From contig OX637637.1 of assembly GCA_951802195.1 (NCBI GenBank), forward strand, positions 496,001 to 560,000: a DNA stretch of 64,000 nt. Reading direction: 5' to 3'. This DNA is from Tausonia pullulans (taxonomy: Eukaryota; Basidiomycota; Tremellomycetes; Cystofilobasidiales; Mrakiaceae). Under the pieces are notes generated by a model that had not been told where the DNA came from, did no database searches, and saw only the letters and a list, made by a program, of their open reading frames with translations. Each line of letters starts with the position of its first letter. Positions within the stretch are counted from its first letter, which is position 1. Positions 1 through 11,346 of this stretch are shown piece after piece. The position numbers and the translations under genes are program-made.

Positions 1-22
1 ACCCCAGGGCCAGACCCCGGCC

Positions 23-3000
23 ATGGAGCACTCGGCGGACCGCGGCTCAGGCTCGGCGGACCGCCTCCCCGGCGCGCTTCTCCACGTCTCGCTTGCCTGT
101 ACACTCTTCGCAACCATCCTCTCCCTCTGGAGCATCGTCCTACACCTCAAGGCCTACCGCAAGCCCGCCCTCCAGAGGCTTGTGGTCAGGATCGTACTCA
201 TGTGGGCCCCTGGCCTTGCTGTTCGCGGCGTGGAGTCAGGGCTCACGCGCACGCCGCCGCCCCTCTCGCTTCCCTTCTTCGTGGCCTCGCAGGATCCCTC
301 TCTACGCCATAGCCTCGCTCGTCTCGCTCCACTCATTGGAGGCTGCCTTCTGGATCGACGCCGTCCGGGATCTCTACGAGGTCCGTCCTCGATCTCTCGC
401 ACGATCTGCTTACACTGACATGCTCCTCCTCTCCAGGCCTTTGTCATCTACACATTCTTGTACGATCTCTCTCCCTTGCTCCCGCCTACCCATCGGGCTC
501 GTCCGGTGGGGACTCAACAAGTCTGACCACCACGCGTCTCTCCAGCTCCTTGCTCGTCACCTACCTCGGCGGCGAGCGCTCCCTCCTCATTCTCCTCCAT
601 GGTAGGCCTCTCACGCCCCACCCGTGGCCCGTCAGCATCTTCATCAGGTGAGAAACGCGCGCGGCAACTCTGCTACCCTGTCTCGCGCGACGTGACGCCA
701 GTCCAGCGACTGATTGTCAAGCGTGGCCTGCCTCTCCCTCCCCCCCCCCCCCCCCCCCTTCCCCCTCCCCCCGGTCGTACAGAGGGATGGACGGCTCGGA
801 TCCGTACACATTCTTGGGACTCAAGCGAGGCATCCTGCGTGCGTCTTCGTGCTCCTTGCTGCGCGTTATCAGCCCGAGCTGATTGCGCGTGTCCTACTCT
901 CTTGATCCGCAGAATACGTCTACGTCAAGCCTGCGCTCGCCCTGGTCACATTGATCCTCAAGATGACTAATGTGGGAATGAATTCCCTGAAATACAGCTC
1001 GCTTGGTTGGCTGGCTAATTGTGGAATCTCGTCTCGCAGACCTACTCTGACGGAAAGCTCGGTTGGACCACGGGCTACACCTACGTTTCGGCCGTTTACA
1101 ATGCGTCCATCTGTCTATCCCTTTAGTTCGTTTGCTTACAAGGCCATCGGCGAAGGCTCAATGTCAGTGCTAATTCTTGCTTCTTCAGTTGTCTCGCCAT
1201 GTTCTGGCTGGCGATCCACGAGGAGTGAGCCGCCTGCACTCGTCTTCCTCGGAGTTCTATCCGTTGTCCCCTGACGTCAAACTCCTTCTTCCTTATCAGC
1301 GTCAGGCCGTTCCACCCGACCCCCAAATTCCTCTGCGTCAAAGGCATTCTGTGAGAATTCTCCGTCTGTCCCTCTCCTAGCTCGTTGCTCATTGTCCCTG
1401 CGCTTCTCAGGTTCTTCTCCTTCTGGCAGAGTATCTTCGTTTCTGTGCTCGTTGCGGGCAAAGTCATCAAGCACGTTGGCCCTTACACCGATGCTGAGCA
1501 CATGAGTCTCGCGCTCGGCGACCTCCTGATGTGCTTTGAGATGCCGCTCTTTGCGATCGCCCATACCTATGCCTTTTGCCGCTCGAGCGTGCGTTATCTG
1601 GGATCTGGCCATTCTCACGCTCCCCGCTCTCTGCTAACTGTTTTCTCCTTATCAGGACTATGGTGAGCGAGTCGGCCCTCAGACCAGCAGGATCCAGGCA
1701 AGAACCCTCTGCTGACATGCTGACTGCTTGCGGCTCGCAGTCGATCCCAACATCCAATACGTCGCCCGTCTGCCCTTCACTCTCGCCCTGAGAGACTGTT
1801 GTGGCATGCTTGATGTGTGGAAGGACTTCCAGGTGAGCGCTCCAAGCAAACGCACATGCCTGCTGCTTGACTTTTAGCTGAGATCTAGCACTCATTCAGT
1901 CCACCACGCACGGCCGAGGCATGTCATACCGCTCCTATGAGCCGGCCGAGGGAGGCGTTCACGCATCTGGGAAAGCAAGGGAGAGGAGGATACGAGCTGG
2001 CCTCCGCTATGAGGGCGGTGGCAAAGGCGGTATGTGCCCTCTGTTCACAGGGCGTTAGCACCCCTAACTGACAAGAGAAGGCTCTACCATTGCAGGCAAG
2101 AAGTACTGGTTGTGAGTGGCAAACACCAGAGGGTGTCCTCCTTACCTCGCACTGCAGGCAGCTGATACCAGAGTGTGCACCGGTCCTTGCCCTGACGAGT
2201 AGACCGCGGACTGAGGGAGGTGTCCTCGGTGGCATCGGCAGGGACTACGGCAGCCTTGGGGCAACTGCGTCAGGGATACCGCCGCTACCTAGGGTGGAGA
2301 CCGGCATCACCCAATACGGCCATGGACCCCACTCGCGAGGCTACAAGTCCCCTCCGCCGTTGAACCCCGCCTCGGATGACTACTTCCCCTCCCATCGCCG
2401 CAGTTCTCCTCTTGAGTACGAGTCGGACGACGACGACGAATCAGTCTCCTCCCTTGAGTTCTCACCCATCCAGACCCCGTCGACATCCGGCCGAACCTCC
2501 CCATCCGACAATGATGAGCGGCTCTACGAGGAGGCGCGAGGCTACCTGCATGGCGACTGGGCGTATCGGGTGATTGACGTTGTATGTTGGCTCTTCCATG
2601 TCCGCTCGAACGCCCACGACGGGCCTGATCAAATTTGTTTCTTCTCTAGAGCAAGGAGGAGGCCCGCCGCAAGATGTGGGACGAGGAGCAGAACGTCCTC
2701 AAGGGCTACGGCCGGCTCGGTCAGGGTCGAGTTCGCGGAGAGCGTTGGGGCCGGGGCGTTCAGGAAGTCGTTGACATCGCATTCGGAGGAAAGAAGAAGC
2801 TTTCTGAGGGACGAAAAGTCTACGGGGCGTGGGGCGGCGGCGATGATGACGCCCGATCTAGTGAGCTGGTCGCTGGTGGCGGGCTCTAAGGACACAAAGT
2901 TTCGGTTCTGACTTTGTTCCAGTTTCCCATCTTTACCCAGTTATCGAACCAAACAGCACCCATCCCAGAGCAGACGCTTCCTCTAGAGGCCCCAATCCAA

Positions 3001-3759
3001 CCTCCCCATCCCTCGGCATCTACAACGGCGACGACGAGCGCCCGGAGGCCTACCGATCCAACTCCTCCTCGCGCCACCCAGCCTCGCCCTCAGAAGACGA
3101 CGTTCGCCTTCACTGGACTCAAAAAGGCAAGGGCAAAGCCAAGGAAGCTATCAAAGCAGTCGCCGCCCACCTCAAGCCCCAGACAGCCCTCGTCCCTGAT
3201 GAGCGGCATCTCGATGTCGCCCAGTCCCACGACCTACCTCCTCACCAGCCTGTTTCGCCTGGAAGGCCGAACTCGAGCGATCTGCCGCCTGACGCGATCG
3301 ACCTCGTCGTCGAGGATGATAAAGCCCGCGAGAGGGAGCTCGAGCGAAAGCGGCGTAAGGGTGAGCCCGCCCGGCGGAGTCTCGATCGGGACATCTTCTA
3401 CCGCAAGGCCGAACTCGTTGATGGAGTCATTCGGCACGTGGGCGACGAGACGATCCATGATGAGGAGGCTGAGGAGGCTGAGGAGGAAGAGGAGGAGCTC
3501 ACCAAGGCGTCAGTTCCCCGTTCTCAAAAGGGCCACCTTCGCCCTTCTCCACGCACTGTGACTGATCAGGGCTTATCTCTTTTTCTTTCTCTCCAGCACA
3601 ACCAGGGTTCCACTCCTTCACATATCGCCTCCTCAGTCTCTCTCGGCGACGGAGCGCCCGCCGCGGCTCATCGCTGAGCATAAGCCGACGTCTTCTCCAT
3701 GGTTCGAGAAAGCGGCGAAGGGCGCTGGAAGCGAAGAGTCGCACAACCCTTGGATCTGA
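23..3759 (+). CDS. TMEM184 / organic solute transporter Ost-alpha family membrane protein (DUF300)
   Basis: Multi-exon gene for a polytopic membrane protein of the TMEM184/Ost-alpha/LAZ1 family, thought to act in vacuolar or endosomal membranes. Recognisable blocks in order: a first TM helix followed by KAYRKPALQRLVVRIVLM (positions 60-200), a block on SLHSLEAAFWIDAVRDLYE (300-380), VTYLGGERSLLILLHGRP (about 550-610), YTFLGLKRGIL, then helices with SFWQSIFVSVLVAGKVI and GDLLMCFEMPLFAIAHTYAF (1410-1580). These match the family's order. After about position 1900 comes a long hydrophilic tail rich in Ser, Pro and Asp, ending in SSPWFEKAAKG and SHNPWI before TGA at 3757. Such acidic, disordered tails are usual in fungal members. 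The ATG at 23 gives a sensible N-terminus, but an exon before the window cannot be ruled out. One intron holds a long poly-C run. Transport substrate unknown. Confidence 0.85.
735..757. repeat. Poly-C mononucleotide run in an intron
   Basis: An almost pure run of about 20 cytosines lies inside an intron of the TMEM184-like gene, next to the acceptor side, and so may lengthen its pyrimidine tract. The exact length is liable to sequencing error. Confidence 0.8.
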
Positions 3760-4034
3760 GAGCTGTCGATACCATGCTTGCTTGATTTCGCGTACTGCGC
3801 GCCGAAAGGATGTCTGGCGGAAAGCCGAGCAGCGACGAGAAAAAGGCTCGTGATTATGTTACGTCATTGTAGCTGGCGTCGCAAGGTCCCTAGCTGACGG
3901 TCACTGGCTGGGAACTCGTGCTTGCTCTTTGGCCACTATTCTTGCCTTCCCCCACCACCCTTCCCCCCCTTCGACCACTATCCTGCATTTCTTTTACTTC
4001 ACACCTTCTCCTATCCTCCCTCTTACAGTCTATA

Positions 4035-5352
4035 ATGTCTTTTATTCCTCTCGCCTCTCACGATGTACCCGTGTGCGACGCTGATGAAGGTGATCTCGTC
4101 GCTTCCAGGCCCGCCCCCACCAAGCCACAGGGCATTGCCGACGGACCCGGCACGAACGTTTCTGAACCCTCTGAGCTCTACTCTCACGCTGCCTTCTGTG
4201 AGTGGGTTCCCGTCTCCTGAGGCTGGAAGGTCCTCTGAACCTCTCTCCGTCCGGCAGTTGACAGAGACGGTGACGGTATCGTCTGGCCCTCGGAGACGTT
4301 CCAGGGCTTCCGCGCTCTCGGCTTCAATCTCTTCATTAGCGCGCTCGCCATGGTCCTCATCCATGCGTCTTTCGTGTAAGATCTCTTTAAGGTCTTGCTA
4401 TGGGGCTCTCTCTGACAGGATGTGGAGTCCACGATTAGCCTGGTCGCCTCCCCTAAACATCTGGGCTTCCTTCCGGATCCCCTCTTCCGTCTCCGGGTTG
4501 ACAAGGTCCAGCCTTATCCTTCCTTCAGAGCTTCCATACCTCCCCCGCTGATGAACTTGTTTCCTTATTTTATATAGATGCACAAAGTCAGAAGCGGATA
4601 TGGCCATGTTTTGCAGGTCTGGGCATTGAGCTGACATCTCCTCGTCCGTTCATTGGACCATCAAAGGCCAAACATGGCAGCGATACAGAGGCTGGTCCCC
4701 CCTCATTATTTTCTCTAAGCTACTTGAATCATCTGAAACCTCCTCCTTTTCAGAGCTACGACAAGAAGGGACGCTTTGACGGACGACGTTTCGATGAGTG
4801 CGTCCCCACCCTTCACCCGTCAGGCACGCGCACATACTGAGGGCAATCATCCTATATCAGTATGTTTGAGTGAGTATCCCAGTCCGAATGCATGTTTAGT
4901 TTACATCGGCTGACCCTTCTCGCTACGACAGGACCTATACAGCCAAGCCGCACGACTCGATGTCCTTTGACGAGGCAGTGTCTATGGTTCGAGGGTGAAT
5001 TATACCTCATCTCGCTTATCGGCTTTCTCTTCGCTTCACCGATCTAATAACTACCTGGCTCACTATGTTGAACGACTCTAGACAAAGTGACGTGCTCGAC
5101 CTCTTCGGATGGAGCGCCGGTTGGTTGTCTTGCTCCATTCCAGTTGTTTTTCACCATCAGAGGCAAGTTCACTTCCATGCTCACCATGTCTGTGTGCCCG
5201 CAGCGATCCTCGAGTGGCTCGCCACCTACCTCCTTCTCTGGCCGGAGGATGGACGCATGAAGAAGGACGAGGTCAAGGGGGTCTACGACGGCTCCATCTT
5301 CCTCCGCATCGAGCGCAGGATGAAGGAGGCCAAGGGCCAGGGCAAGGCCTAA
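4035..5352 (+). CDS. Caleosin / peroxygenase family protein
   Basis: Lipid-droplet-associated calcium- and haem-binding protein; the family includes plant caleosins and fungal peroxygenases that use fatty-acid hydroperoxides. Reading across about eight short exons gives: a hydrophilic N-terminus; HAAFFDRDGDGIVWPSE, containing the single EF-hand (D-x-D-x-D-G) and the first invariant His; a central hydrophobic hairpin around FNLFISALAMVLIHASF; a Pro-containing FLPDPLFRLRVDK; the second invariant His in KHGSDTE; YDKKGRFDGRRFD; QSDVLDLFGWSAG; and the C-terminal LLLWPEDG then VYDGSIFLRIERRMKEAKG. All family landmarks are present and in order. The intron starting near 4691 appears to use a GC donor. 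Stop at 5350-5352. The gene runs in the same direction as its neighbours. Confidence 0.9.
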
Positions 5353-5594
5353 GATTAGAAGGCTGTCGATTCAGAAGCTACTCAGTCGCGCCATGATTTA
5401 TGCCCCTGGACCATCTCTGCCGCTTTATTACTCGTGACCACTTACGCAGCTAGAGTTCATCGAGTAGGATGACGACAGGTGCGCGGCTCCCGCACCCCGC
5501 GCGGGAGACTGACTCGCTCCTTGTCAGTCGCGTCGAGAGTCCTCCATCTGTCAACCTTGAACTCCGTCCACTCGTTCCGCTTCATTTGTCAATC

Positions 5595-7060
5595 ATGTCG
5601 CCAACATCTCTCGCTGCTTCCTCCCGAGGAGCCCTACGAAGATGCCTGCAACTTTCGTCACTCGGCTCTAGGCCGTTGTCCACCTCGTTGACCGCCGCAA
5701 CCTTCGGCCGTTTTGGTCTCCTCTTGACGCCGGAGACTTCAAGACGCTCATCTCCGCACTTAGCACCTACTACGAGCTTTGTTCCCCAGGTCGAGGATGA
5801 AGTTCGTTCACCACGCGCGAGGAGAGAGTGGAATCGACTCGACGCGTGCAAACGCGGCTGAAGTAACGTCATCAGCTGACAGGCCAACCTCCTCGTGCAG
5901 GGACGAAGAGGCAGTCACTCAGTCGACATTTACTCTCGCCTGTTGAAGGAACGGGTCATCCATGTTGCTGAGGTGCGTGGGCTCTCAGCGATGCGGGAAC
6001 ATGCGTGTCGCTGACGACGCGAATCAACACTTGACACGTTGCTCGCTGAACTTAGGTCGACGACGCTATGGCGACTATCATCGTGGCATCCTTGCTCTAC
6101 CTCGATGCGGCAGACCCGACTAAACCCATCACTCTTTACATCAACAGGTCAGTCTCTCCTTCTCAACGATACCTCTGACTCTTCGAGTCTTGCCTGATCG
6201 AGTACCTACACCCTTATCGTTGGCGTGGCTCAGTCCCGGAGGAGTCGTCACGTCGGGGCTGGCAATTTATGACACTGTGAGAGTCGATGTCCGGCTCTAA
6301 ATGACTGTGGGATGTATCTGACCTGCTGTCTCTCAATTTGGGATCTTCAGATGCAGGTAGGGAGGAGAATGACAAGCCGAGCGTTGTCACCCCCGTTCTC
6401 GTCATCAGCGCGACTCATTCTCAGCTTTTCGACGACAGTACATCTCCGCCGAAGTTCATACATACTGCCTTGGACAGGCGGCTTCCATGGGGTCGCTTCT
6501 TCTGGCCGGTGGTGCGTATGCGCGTGCTCTCGCAGCATCGCGAACGCCAATGACGCTCCGTCCACTCTCTCATATCTGTTCTCGTCCGTTTGTCCAGGCG
6601 CCCCGGGCCACCGCTACATCCTCCCAAATGCTAGAGTCATGATTCACCGTGCGTAAACCGGCTTGCTCCCATCTTATACCGCTGTCATTGATTAGGCGGC
6701 TGCCCTCTTCTCCAGAGCCCTCCGGTGGCGCTGGCGGTACAGCCTCGGACTTCGAGATTACGGCCCGCGAAATCCTCCGGATACGATCCGGTCTCACGGA
6801 CATCTATCGTCAGCATTGTACCCTTCCTGGGGAGACGTCAGAGCAGACGACGGAGCGCTTTGGTTCGTAGTGCCCGCTCTCGTCAAGTGCGCCAAGCACT
6901 AATGCCTACGGCCCCAATGATCGCAGAGCGCGCGTTGGAGCGAGACCTCTTCATGACGCCGGAGCAAGCTAAGGAGTTCCGTCTGGTGGACCACATCAAA
7001 GAGAGTCGCAAAGAGGTGGAAGAAGAGGAGGAAGCTGCTGTTGACAAGGCTAACGTATGA
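5595..7060 (+). CDS. clpP: Mitochondrial ATP-dependent Clp protease proteolytic subunit
   Basis: Serine peptidase (S14) that forms tetradecameric rings and degrades unfolded matrix proteins with ClpX. The first residues (MSPTSLAASSRGALRRCLQL) are basic and Ser-rich with no acids, a good mitochondrial presequence, which supports the ATG at 5595 over one 126 bases upstream. Spliced blocks follow: VDIYSRLLKERV, DDAMATIIVASLLYLDAADP, TLYINSPGG, AIYDTMQ, then LGQAASMGSLLLAGG with the nucleophile Ser (about 6470-6520), GHRYILPNARVMIH with the catalytic His (about 6600), GTASDFEITAREILRIRSGL, and ERDLFMTPEQAKEFRLVDHI with the catalytic Asp (about 6940-6990). An acidic Glu/Lys tail ends at 7060. ClpP is patchy in fungi and absent from Saccharomyces. 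No ClpX is in the window. Confidence 0.92.
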
Positions 7061-8439
7061 AATAATGACATCCCCGAGCCTTACCGCGTTTGAGCGGGCT
7101 CGGCTGATGGTTTCTTGTCGACACAGTAGTATATCCTTTGCAGTGAGCACGGACCAGCGGTCAGGTTGTTGAACCGCGTTGCCGCCGTCCCAATATATCG
7201 CTAAAAAGAGATGCGCGCGATTATTAGGGAAAGTCTGCCACGGTCTCTGTTTTTGATGCGAACTAAAATGGCCAGTGGATGAACCCGGGCAAAGGGAAGA
7301 AAAATAACTCGGCGTTATGTCGAGTTGAACCCCATCTGCGGTCGTCTCTCCCTTGACCTGCATCTTGTGATAACCCGTTTACCGAGGACTGCTCCTTCGC
7401 GGAATAGCTTCGATCGGCCGGACCTGCCCGATTCTCGATCGAAGCAAGTTGGCATGTTCAGCATCGGTTGGTCGTTGTGCATGCGTATCATCCTTGGCAC
7501 GAGAAAATGGCCATGGGCTCGATCTATCCCTAAGCGATCCTTGGACACCTCCTCCATGAAAACAAGATGAGAGGGATCAGGGACGAACAGGCGACCTCTT
7601 GGCTGGACAGTTTCTCTGGCTTTTGAGTGTGTCGTTTGACATAGAGCAAGCTCCGCAGATTCCCTGGCGATCATGTTCTGTATTCTCGCATCGCCGACCC
7701 TCATTGACTTGTATATCTTGCATGCGTTCAGTCACTTAACTGTAAACTGATGTATCTTGTGTGCGGGATTTCTAATTTTGTCAAAACTCAACTCTCTGTG
7801 CTCCTTTTTTTGTCCTCTGTAACGCTCTAACGCCCGTCCTCTAGCCCCTGAATATTCTCGCACTCGAGAAAGTGAGTGGCGCCTCGTCGTTCATGCCGAG
7901 ACCATGCAATCCGCGCGCCATCTTCCTGGCCTTTGCTGTCCTCTTCTACTACTCCAGTCGCTCTGTCCGCACTCATCTCATGTGCAACGCCGTTCCCAAT
8001 TTTTTCTTGTCGGTTCCGCACTCTGCGTTTGTGAGTTGGGCCTTCTCCCAAGATGCTCGTCGATATCGTCTCGCTGACACTAACCTCACCTCCTCTCCTT
8101 CATCGTCAGCCATTGCTTTACCGTTTGCTACTCTCGCTGCTGTGGCGACGCAGACTACTGCTCGTTGCCCTCGGTATCGCATACTGCAACTGATTCACCT
8201 TAGCTGCGGCCTTATATGAGGCTTATTTGCTCCCTTTCCTTGGCCCCTCTCGCCCCAATTCAGCTAATTTACACATGAAATCGAACGAGGGATCGTCATC
8301 TTTACATCCCACCGAATTTGGCACGCTTGCTTGAAGCTGTGGCTGCTATCAAACCCTCGCCTCAGTCAGTGTATTTCCGTGGTCGTTGCCTTACTCGCCG
8401 TGCCTAACTCTGTCTCCGACCCCAATAACGCCAAACAGC
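7061..8439. other. Gene-poor stretch with no supported gene
   Basis: Nothing here could be assigned. On the plus strand, 7836-8215 contains patches that look like short exons with plausible GT...AG borders and hydrophobic, Leu-rich translations (for example PLLYRLLLSLLWRRR near 8110-8155), but stops and frame changes interrupt them and no family was recognised. A 390-base open frame on the minus strand (7315-7704) has no recognisable motif. The missing C-terminal half of the neighbouring RPN5 relic was looked for here on the minus strand and not found. Confidence 0.5.
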
Positions 8440-9595
8440 TTCCTCCGCCGCCACCTTGAGCGCTGGGAGCAAGTCAGCCTTGAGAATTTCGACGCCGAGG
8501 ACATCAAAATCCACCATTGGAACGCACACACAGGACTCGTCGACCAGAATCTTCCTGAGCCTCAGCATCAGCAGCACCAGTACGCGACAGCGGTGTTAGG
8601 ACTGGCCCAAAGGCCAAGGGGTTGAGGGGGAGAGTGAGGAGCAGACGCGTCGCTGAAGGAGCCAGACTGGAGTGGTGGGGCTCACAACTCTGTCTTCTCC
8701 CGCTTGTCCATACTACTGTATGTCTCAACCTGGATATCCGACATCAGGTCAGCGGCGATATTCAGGTGATCCCGCTTCTTAACAGGCTCGAGTTTCGGGG
8801 CGTTCTTCTCTGTGCTGCTTGATGGTGCTGGAGTGGTGGTAGCGGGGGTGGACGCTGGAAGCCAGCCCATCAGCACGACGGCGCGAGACGTGCTTGGAAT
8901 ACGTAAAGGCAAACAGAACTCACCGGAAGCTTCGGCCGGGGCAGTCTTCGTTATCGCCTCGTGGTAGATCGCAAGCATCACCGTTAATCGCGTCCTGGTC
9001 AGCTCAAGGTATCTCTGTCCCATCAGTCAGTCCTCCTTGCTGTATAGCAGAGGACACACGATGGTACATCTCCTTCCATGATGTCCTTCAACGACTGCAC
9101 CAGCTCCAACTACCTGCCCTTTCCACCCTTATACTCCCCCTTATTCTTCTTCGCCTTCAGATCCGGCAACCAGGTCATCGCCTCGTCCACCATTCTCATC
9201 ACAGCCTCTTCTAGCTTGCCGTGCTTCTTGGACATCCAGGTGAGCTGTTAGTTGAGAAGGTCGAGGTTGGACGATTGGTAACGTAATTGAGCAAAAAGGG
9301 TGATAAGGTGTGATGTTAAGACATGTCGGCGGCCTATGCGATTGTCAGCACATCAGTGTTGCGCAAGGGGGATCTAGTGATATTGATATTTCGAGTCTGC
9401 TTCTCTAGGGCTGAGATATTGTCTACGTCATCTTGCGGCTTTCCACTCTACACTTTGTCAGCAAGACAGTTGTCGCACAAGTGACGGTTATTGGAGGAAG
9501 GCGCGGCTTACCGAGGCGAGCTGTTCGACCTCTGGTTGGGGAGCTTTGAACTCTGTTGTATAATCTCGCTCCTGCTTGCGTGAATTCACCGACAT
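8440..9595 (-). pseudogene. RPN5: Relic of 26S proteasome lid subunit RPN5 (N-terminal half)
   Basis: Minus-strand relic of proteasome regulatory subunit Rpn5/PSMD12. Visible pieces in order: MSVNSRKQERDYTTEF at the original start (9595), then after a proper intron SGKPQDDVDNISALEKQTRN, AADMS, SSNLDLLN and QLTWMSKKHGKLEEAVMRMV, LELVQSLKDIMEG, YLELTRTRLTVMLAIYHEAI, and AADLMSDIQVETYSSMDKRE (ending about 8685), then a weaker piece with GAADAEAQED. These match the family in order across about 240 residues. Lesions seen: no GT donor after EKQTRN, TAA within LLN-QLTW, TAG where a Trp is expected before LELVQSL, and TAA just after AADMS. The C-terminal PCI domain is not found downstream. RPN5 is essential in yeasts, so an intact copy should exist elsewhere. 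Introns are retained, so this is not a processed copy. Confidence 0.85.
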
Positions 9596-9835
9596 GATGA
9601 GCGAGTGAGGAAGGAGTGTATGATAACAATGAGGAATGCAAAGGATACTTGACACAGTCCGCGTCGATACGTGATGATTCACACCACGTGGCTGTTGACG
9701 CTAACCATTCAATCAATATCTTCCAACGTTATCTATATACTTTTGTTCGGCATACAAATCTATATCAGAAGTGATTATTATTCTTTTGGGAAAATAGGGC
9801 TCCTCCACAGATTTCCAACTACTGTCGTCTAAGGA

Positions 9836-10813
9836 TCACGCGTCCGACCCCGCTTCATCAAAGCACCCATCCTCGTCTAAACCCTCAATCAACCCGACAT
9901 ACTTCGGCATCCATCCGGTCACCCGCTTCGTCTCCTGGTTGTCGACCGGGATGTCCAATCCTATCAGGCCCGCCAGACGCCCGCAATGCCCCTCCAGTAC
10001 CTTTCCATCCGTCTCGCTCTTCGCGGGTACACGGACGCCTCGACCGATAGCCTCAGCGATGCTCTTGAAGGTGATATCAGTCTCACCAGTGCCGTGTAGT
10101 ATAGTCCGATTCGGGCAGGTTTCAACGGCGAGAACAAACAGCTCGGCCACGTCTAAGACATGCACCGCACTCCAGCGATTCTCACCATTGCCGATATAAA
10201 GACTGGTGCCGTTCTTACGCGCGGCTTGGATCATCTGCGCGACAAAGCCGGCATCCCTTTTGCCGTGAGCAGTGGGGCTGATTCGGACCGCGATGCCATT
10301 GAAGCCGTCCTCCTCGCCACGGCGGAACAGCAGGTCGGGTACATCTCGTAAACGACGCAGCAACGGTCCTCCGGCCGGGACGTCACTCTCGAGGCGCATG
10401 CGATTCTTCCCTTCGCCGGGCTGGCTTGTATCCTCTGGGAGGGTGAAGCCCTTGCCACTCGCAATGGCGAAAGCCTTGTGTTTAGACGATGCGCGTCCCA
10501 GCCCTTCCGCCATGGCTCGGATCGTCTCCTCGTCCATCAAAGCGGCTTGGTCCCGGCTGATATTGGGGTCGGTATTGTTCGCAAGATGGATGACGGCGTC
10601 GACGGTCGAAGTCAAACGGGTGAGGTTGTCATGCTCAGCAGTGGTACTACCCTTGGTGACCTGGACGGTACGCTCGTTGGGGAAGTGGGACCGGTATGCC
10701 TGCTCGCTCGAATCGCTGCGGATAAGGGCGAGGACAGTGTGGCCGTGCGAGAGTAGGGTAGATGTGACGGCTTTGCCGATATGGCCGCTGGCTCCTGTAA
10801 GAAAGACGTGCAT
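9836..10813 (-). CDS. NAD(P)-dependent epimerase/dehydratase-like SDR protein
   Basis: Single-exon gene of 325 codons for an extended/atypical short-chain dehydrogenase. The N-terminus MHVFLTGASGHIGKAV carries the Rossmann G-x-x-G-x-x-G motif; VDAVIHLANNTDPN is the usual end of the fourth strand; the middle has VRISPTAHG and the C-terminal half NGENRWSAVHVLDVAELFVL and LHGTGETDITFKSIAEAIG, typical of NAD-dependent epimerase/dehydratase proteins in bacteria and fungi. The length is normal and the frame is unbroken. Substrate unknown. It is the only intact gene between 7.1 and 14.8 kb and has no introns, unlike nearly all its neighbours, so horizontal origin is possible but unproven. Upstream (10814-11346) lie two perfect inverted repeats. 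Confidence 0.85.
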   Translation of the reverse strand: MHVFLTGASGHIGKAVTSTLLSHGHTVLALIRSDSSEQAYRSHFPNERTVQVTKGSTTAEHDNLTRLTSTVDAVIHLANNTDPNISRDQAALMDEETIRAMAEGLGRASSKHKAFAIASGKGFTLPEDTSQPGEGKNRMRLESDVPAGGPLLRRLRDVPDLLFRRGEEDGFNGIAVRISPTAHGKRDAGFVAQMIQAARKNGTSLYIGNGENRWSAVHVLDVAELFVLAVETCPNRTILHGTGETDITFKSIAEAIGRGVRVPAKSETDGKVLEGHCGRLAGLIGLDIPVDNQETKRVTGWMPKYVGLIEGLDEDGCFDEAGSDA

Positions 10814-11003
10814 GGGGACTGCGTTTGGGAGTGCGAGGTGAAGATGAATGTGGGCAAAGGGTTCTCGAAAACACAGTCGTCGTCGAGAGAGGGGAGTATC
10901 ACAAACGGAGACTGCAGCGAGTCAAGGGCTCGTGCGAAAGCTTTGGGGTGTGCGATGATGGAGGGTTTTGGGACGGGAATCGCCCTGACATAAGAGGAAG
11001 ACC

Positions 11004-11025
11004 CCCAGGTACAATAATACCTGGG
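11004..11025. promoter_or_regulatory. Inverted repeat, 8-base arms with 6-base loop
   Basis: CCCAGGTA, six bases, then TACCTGGG: perfect arms, about 190 bases upstream of the SDR gene start. It may be a dimeric transcription-factor site or a hairpin; this is inference from symmetry alone. Confidence 0.45.
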
Positions 11026-11115
11026 TACGGGAGTAGTGTGATAAGATGATAAAACACCATGTGACGTTGAGAACGCCACACCCCATAATATAAAAGCATG
11101 GAGGAAGGGTCGGTC

Positions 11116-11133
11116 ACCGATTCGGGAATCGGT
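11116..11133. promoter_or_regulatory. Perfect palindrome ACCGATTC-GG-GAATCGGT
   Basis: Eight-base arms around two bases, in the spacer between the divergent SDR gene and the mS23-like relic. A TATA-like box (TATAAAAG, near 11092) lies just before it on the plus strand. Possible operator for either gene; no known binding protein is assigned. Confidence 0.45.
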
Positions 11134-11346
11134 TATCAAAAGAACCGCTAGCTCCACCACCGAAAGCAGTCGTCTTCGCGATGTTCCTGATTCACGAGGT
11201 ATTTCTGGAAACATTGTTCTACTCAATTTATCCGCGACTGTCCAACCCACCTCGACTTTCCCATAGTCTCACCTCTAATCTCGCCTCCGAAACTTCGACT
11301 TTTCACGCCTTGCCCTTCGCCCTTCCCCCTCACCTCCGCGGTCATA

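Noticed and set aside
154-447. Open frame on the minus strand opposite the TMEM184-like gene
   Set aside because: Arg-rich translation without motifs, exactly opposite recognised coding exons; a shadow of GC-rich coding sequence.
7315-7704. 129-codon minus-strand open frame
   Set aside because: No recognisable motif, no exon partners and in a decayed belt; not called as a gene.
10612-11250. 212-codon open frame on the minus strand overlapping the SDR gene start
   Set aside because: Out of frame with the clear SDR protein and Ser/Arg/Pro-rich; a shadow.
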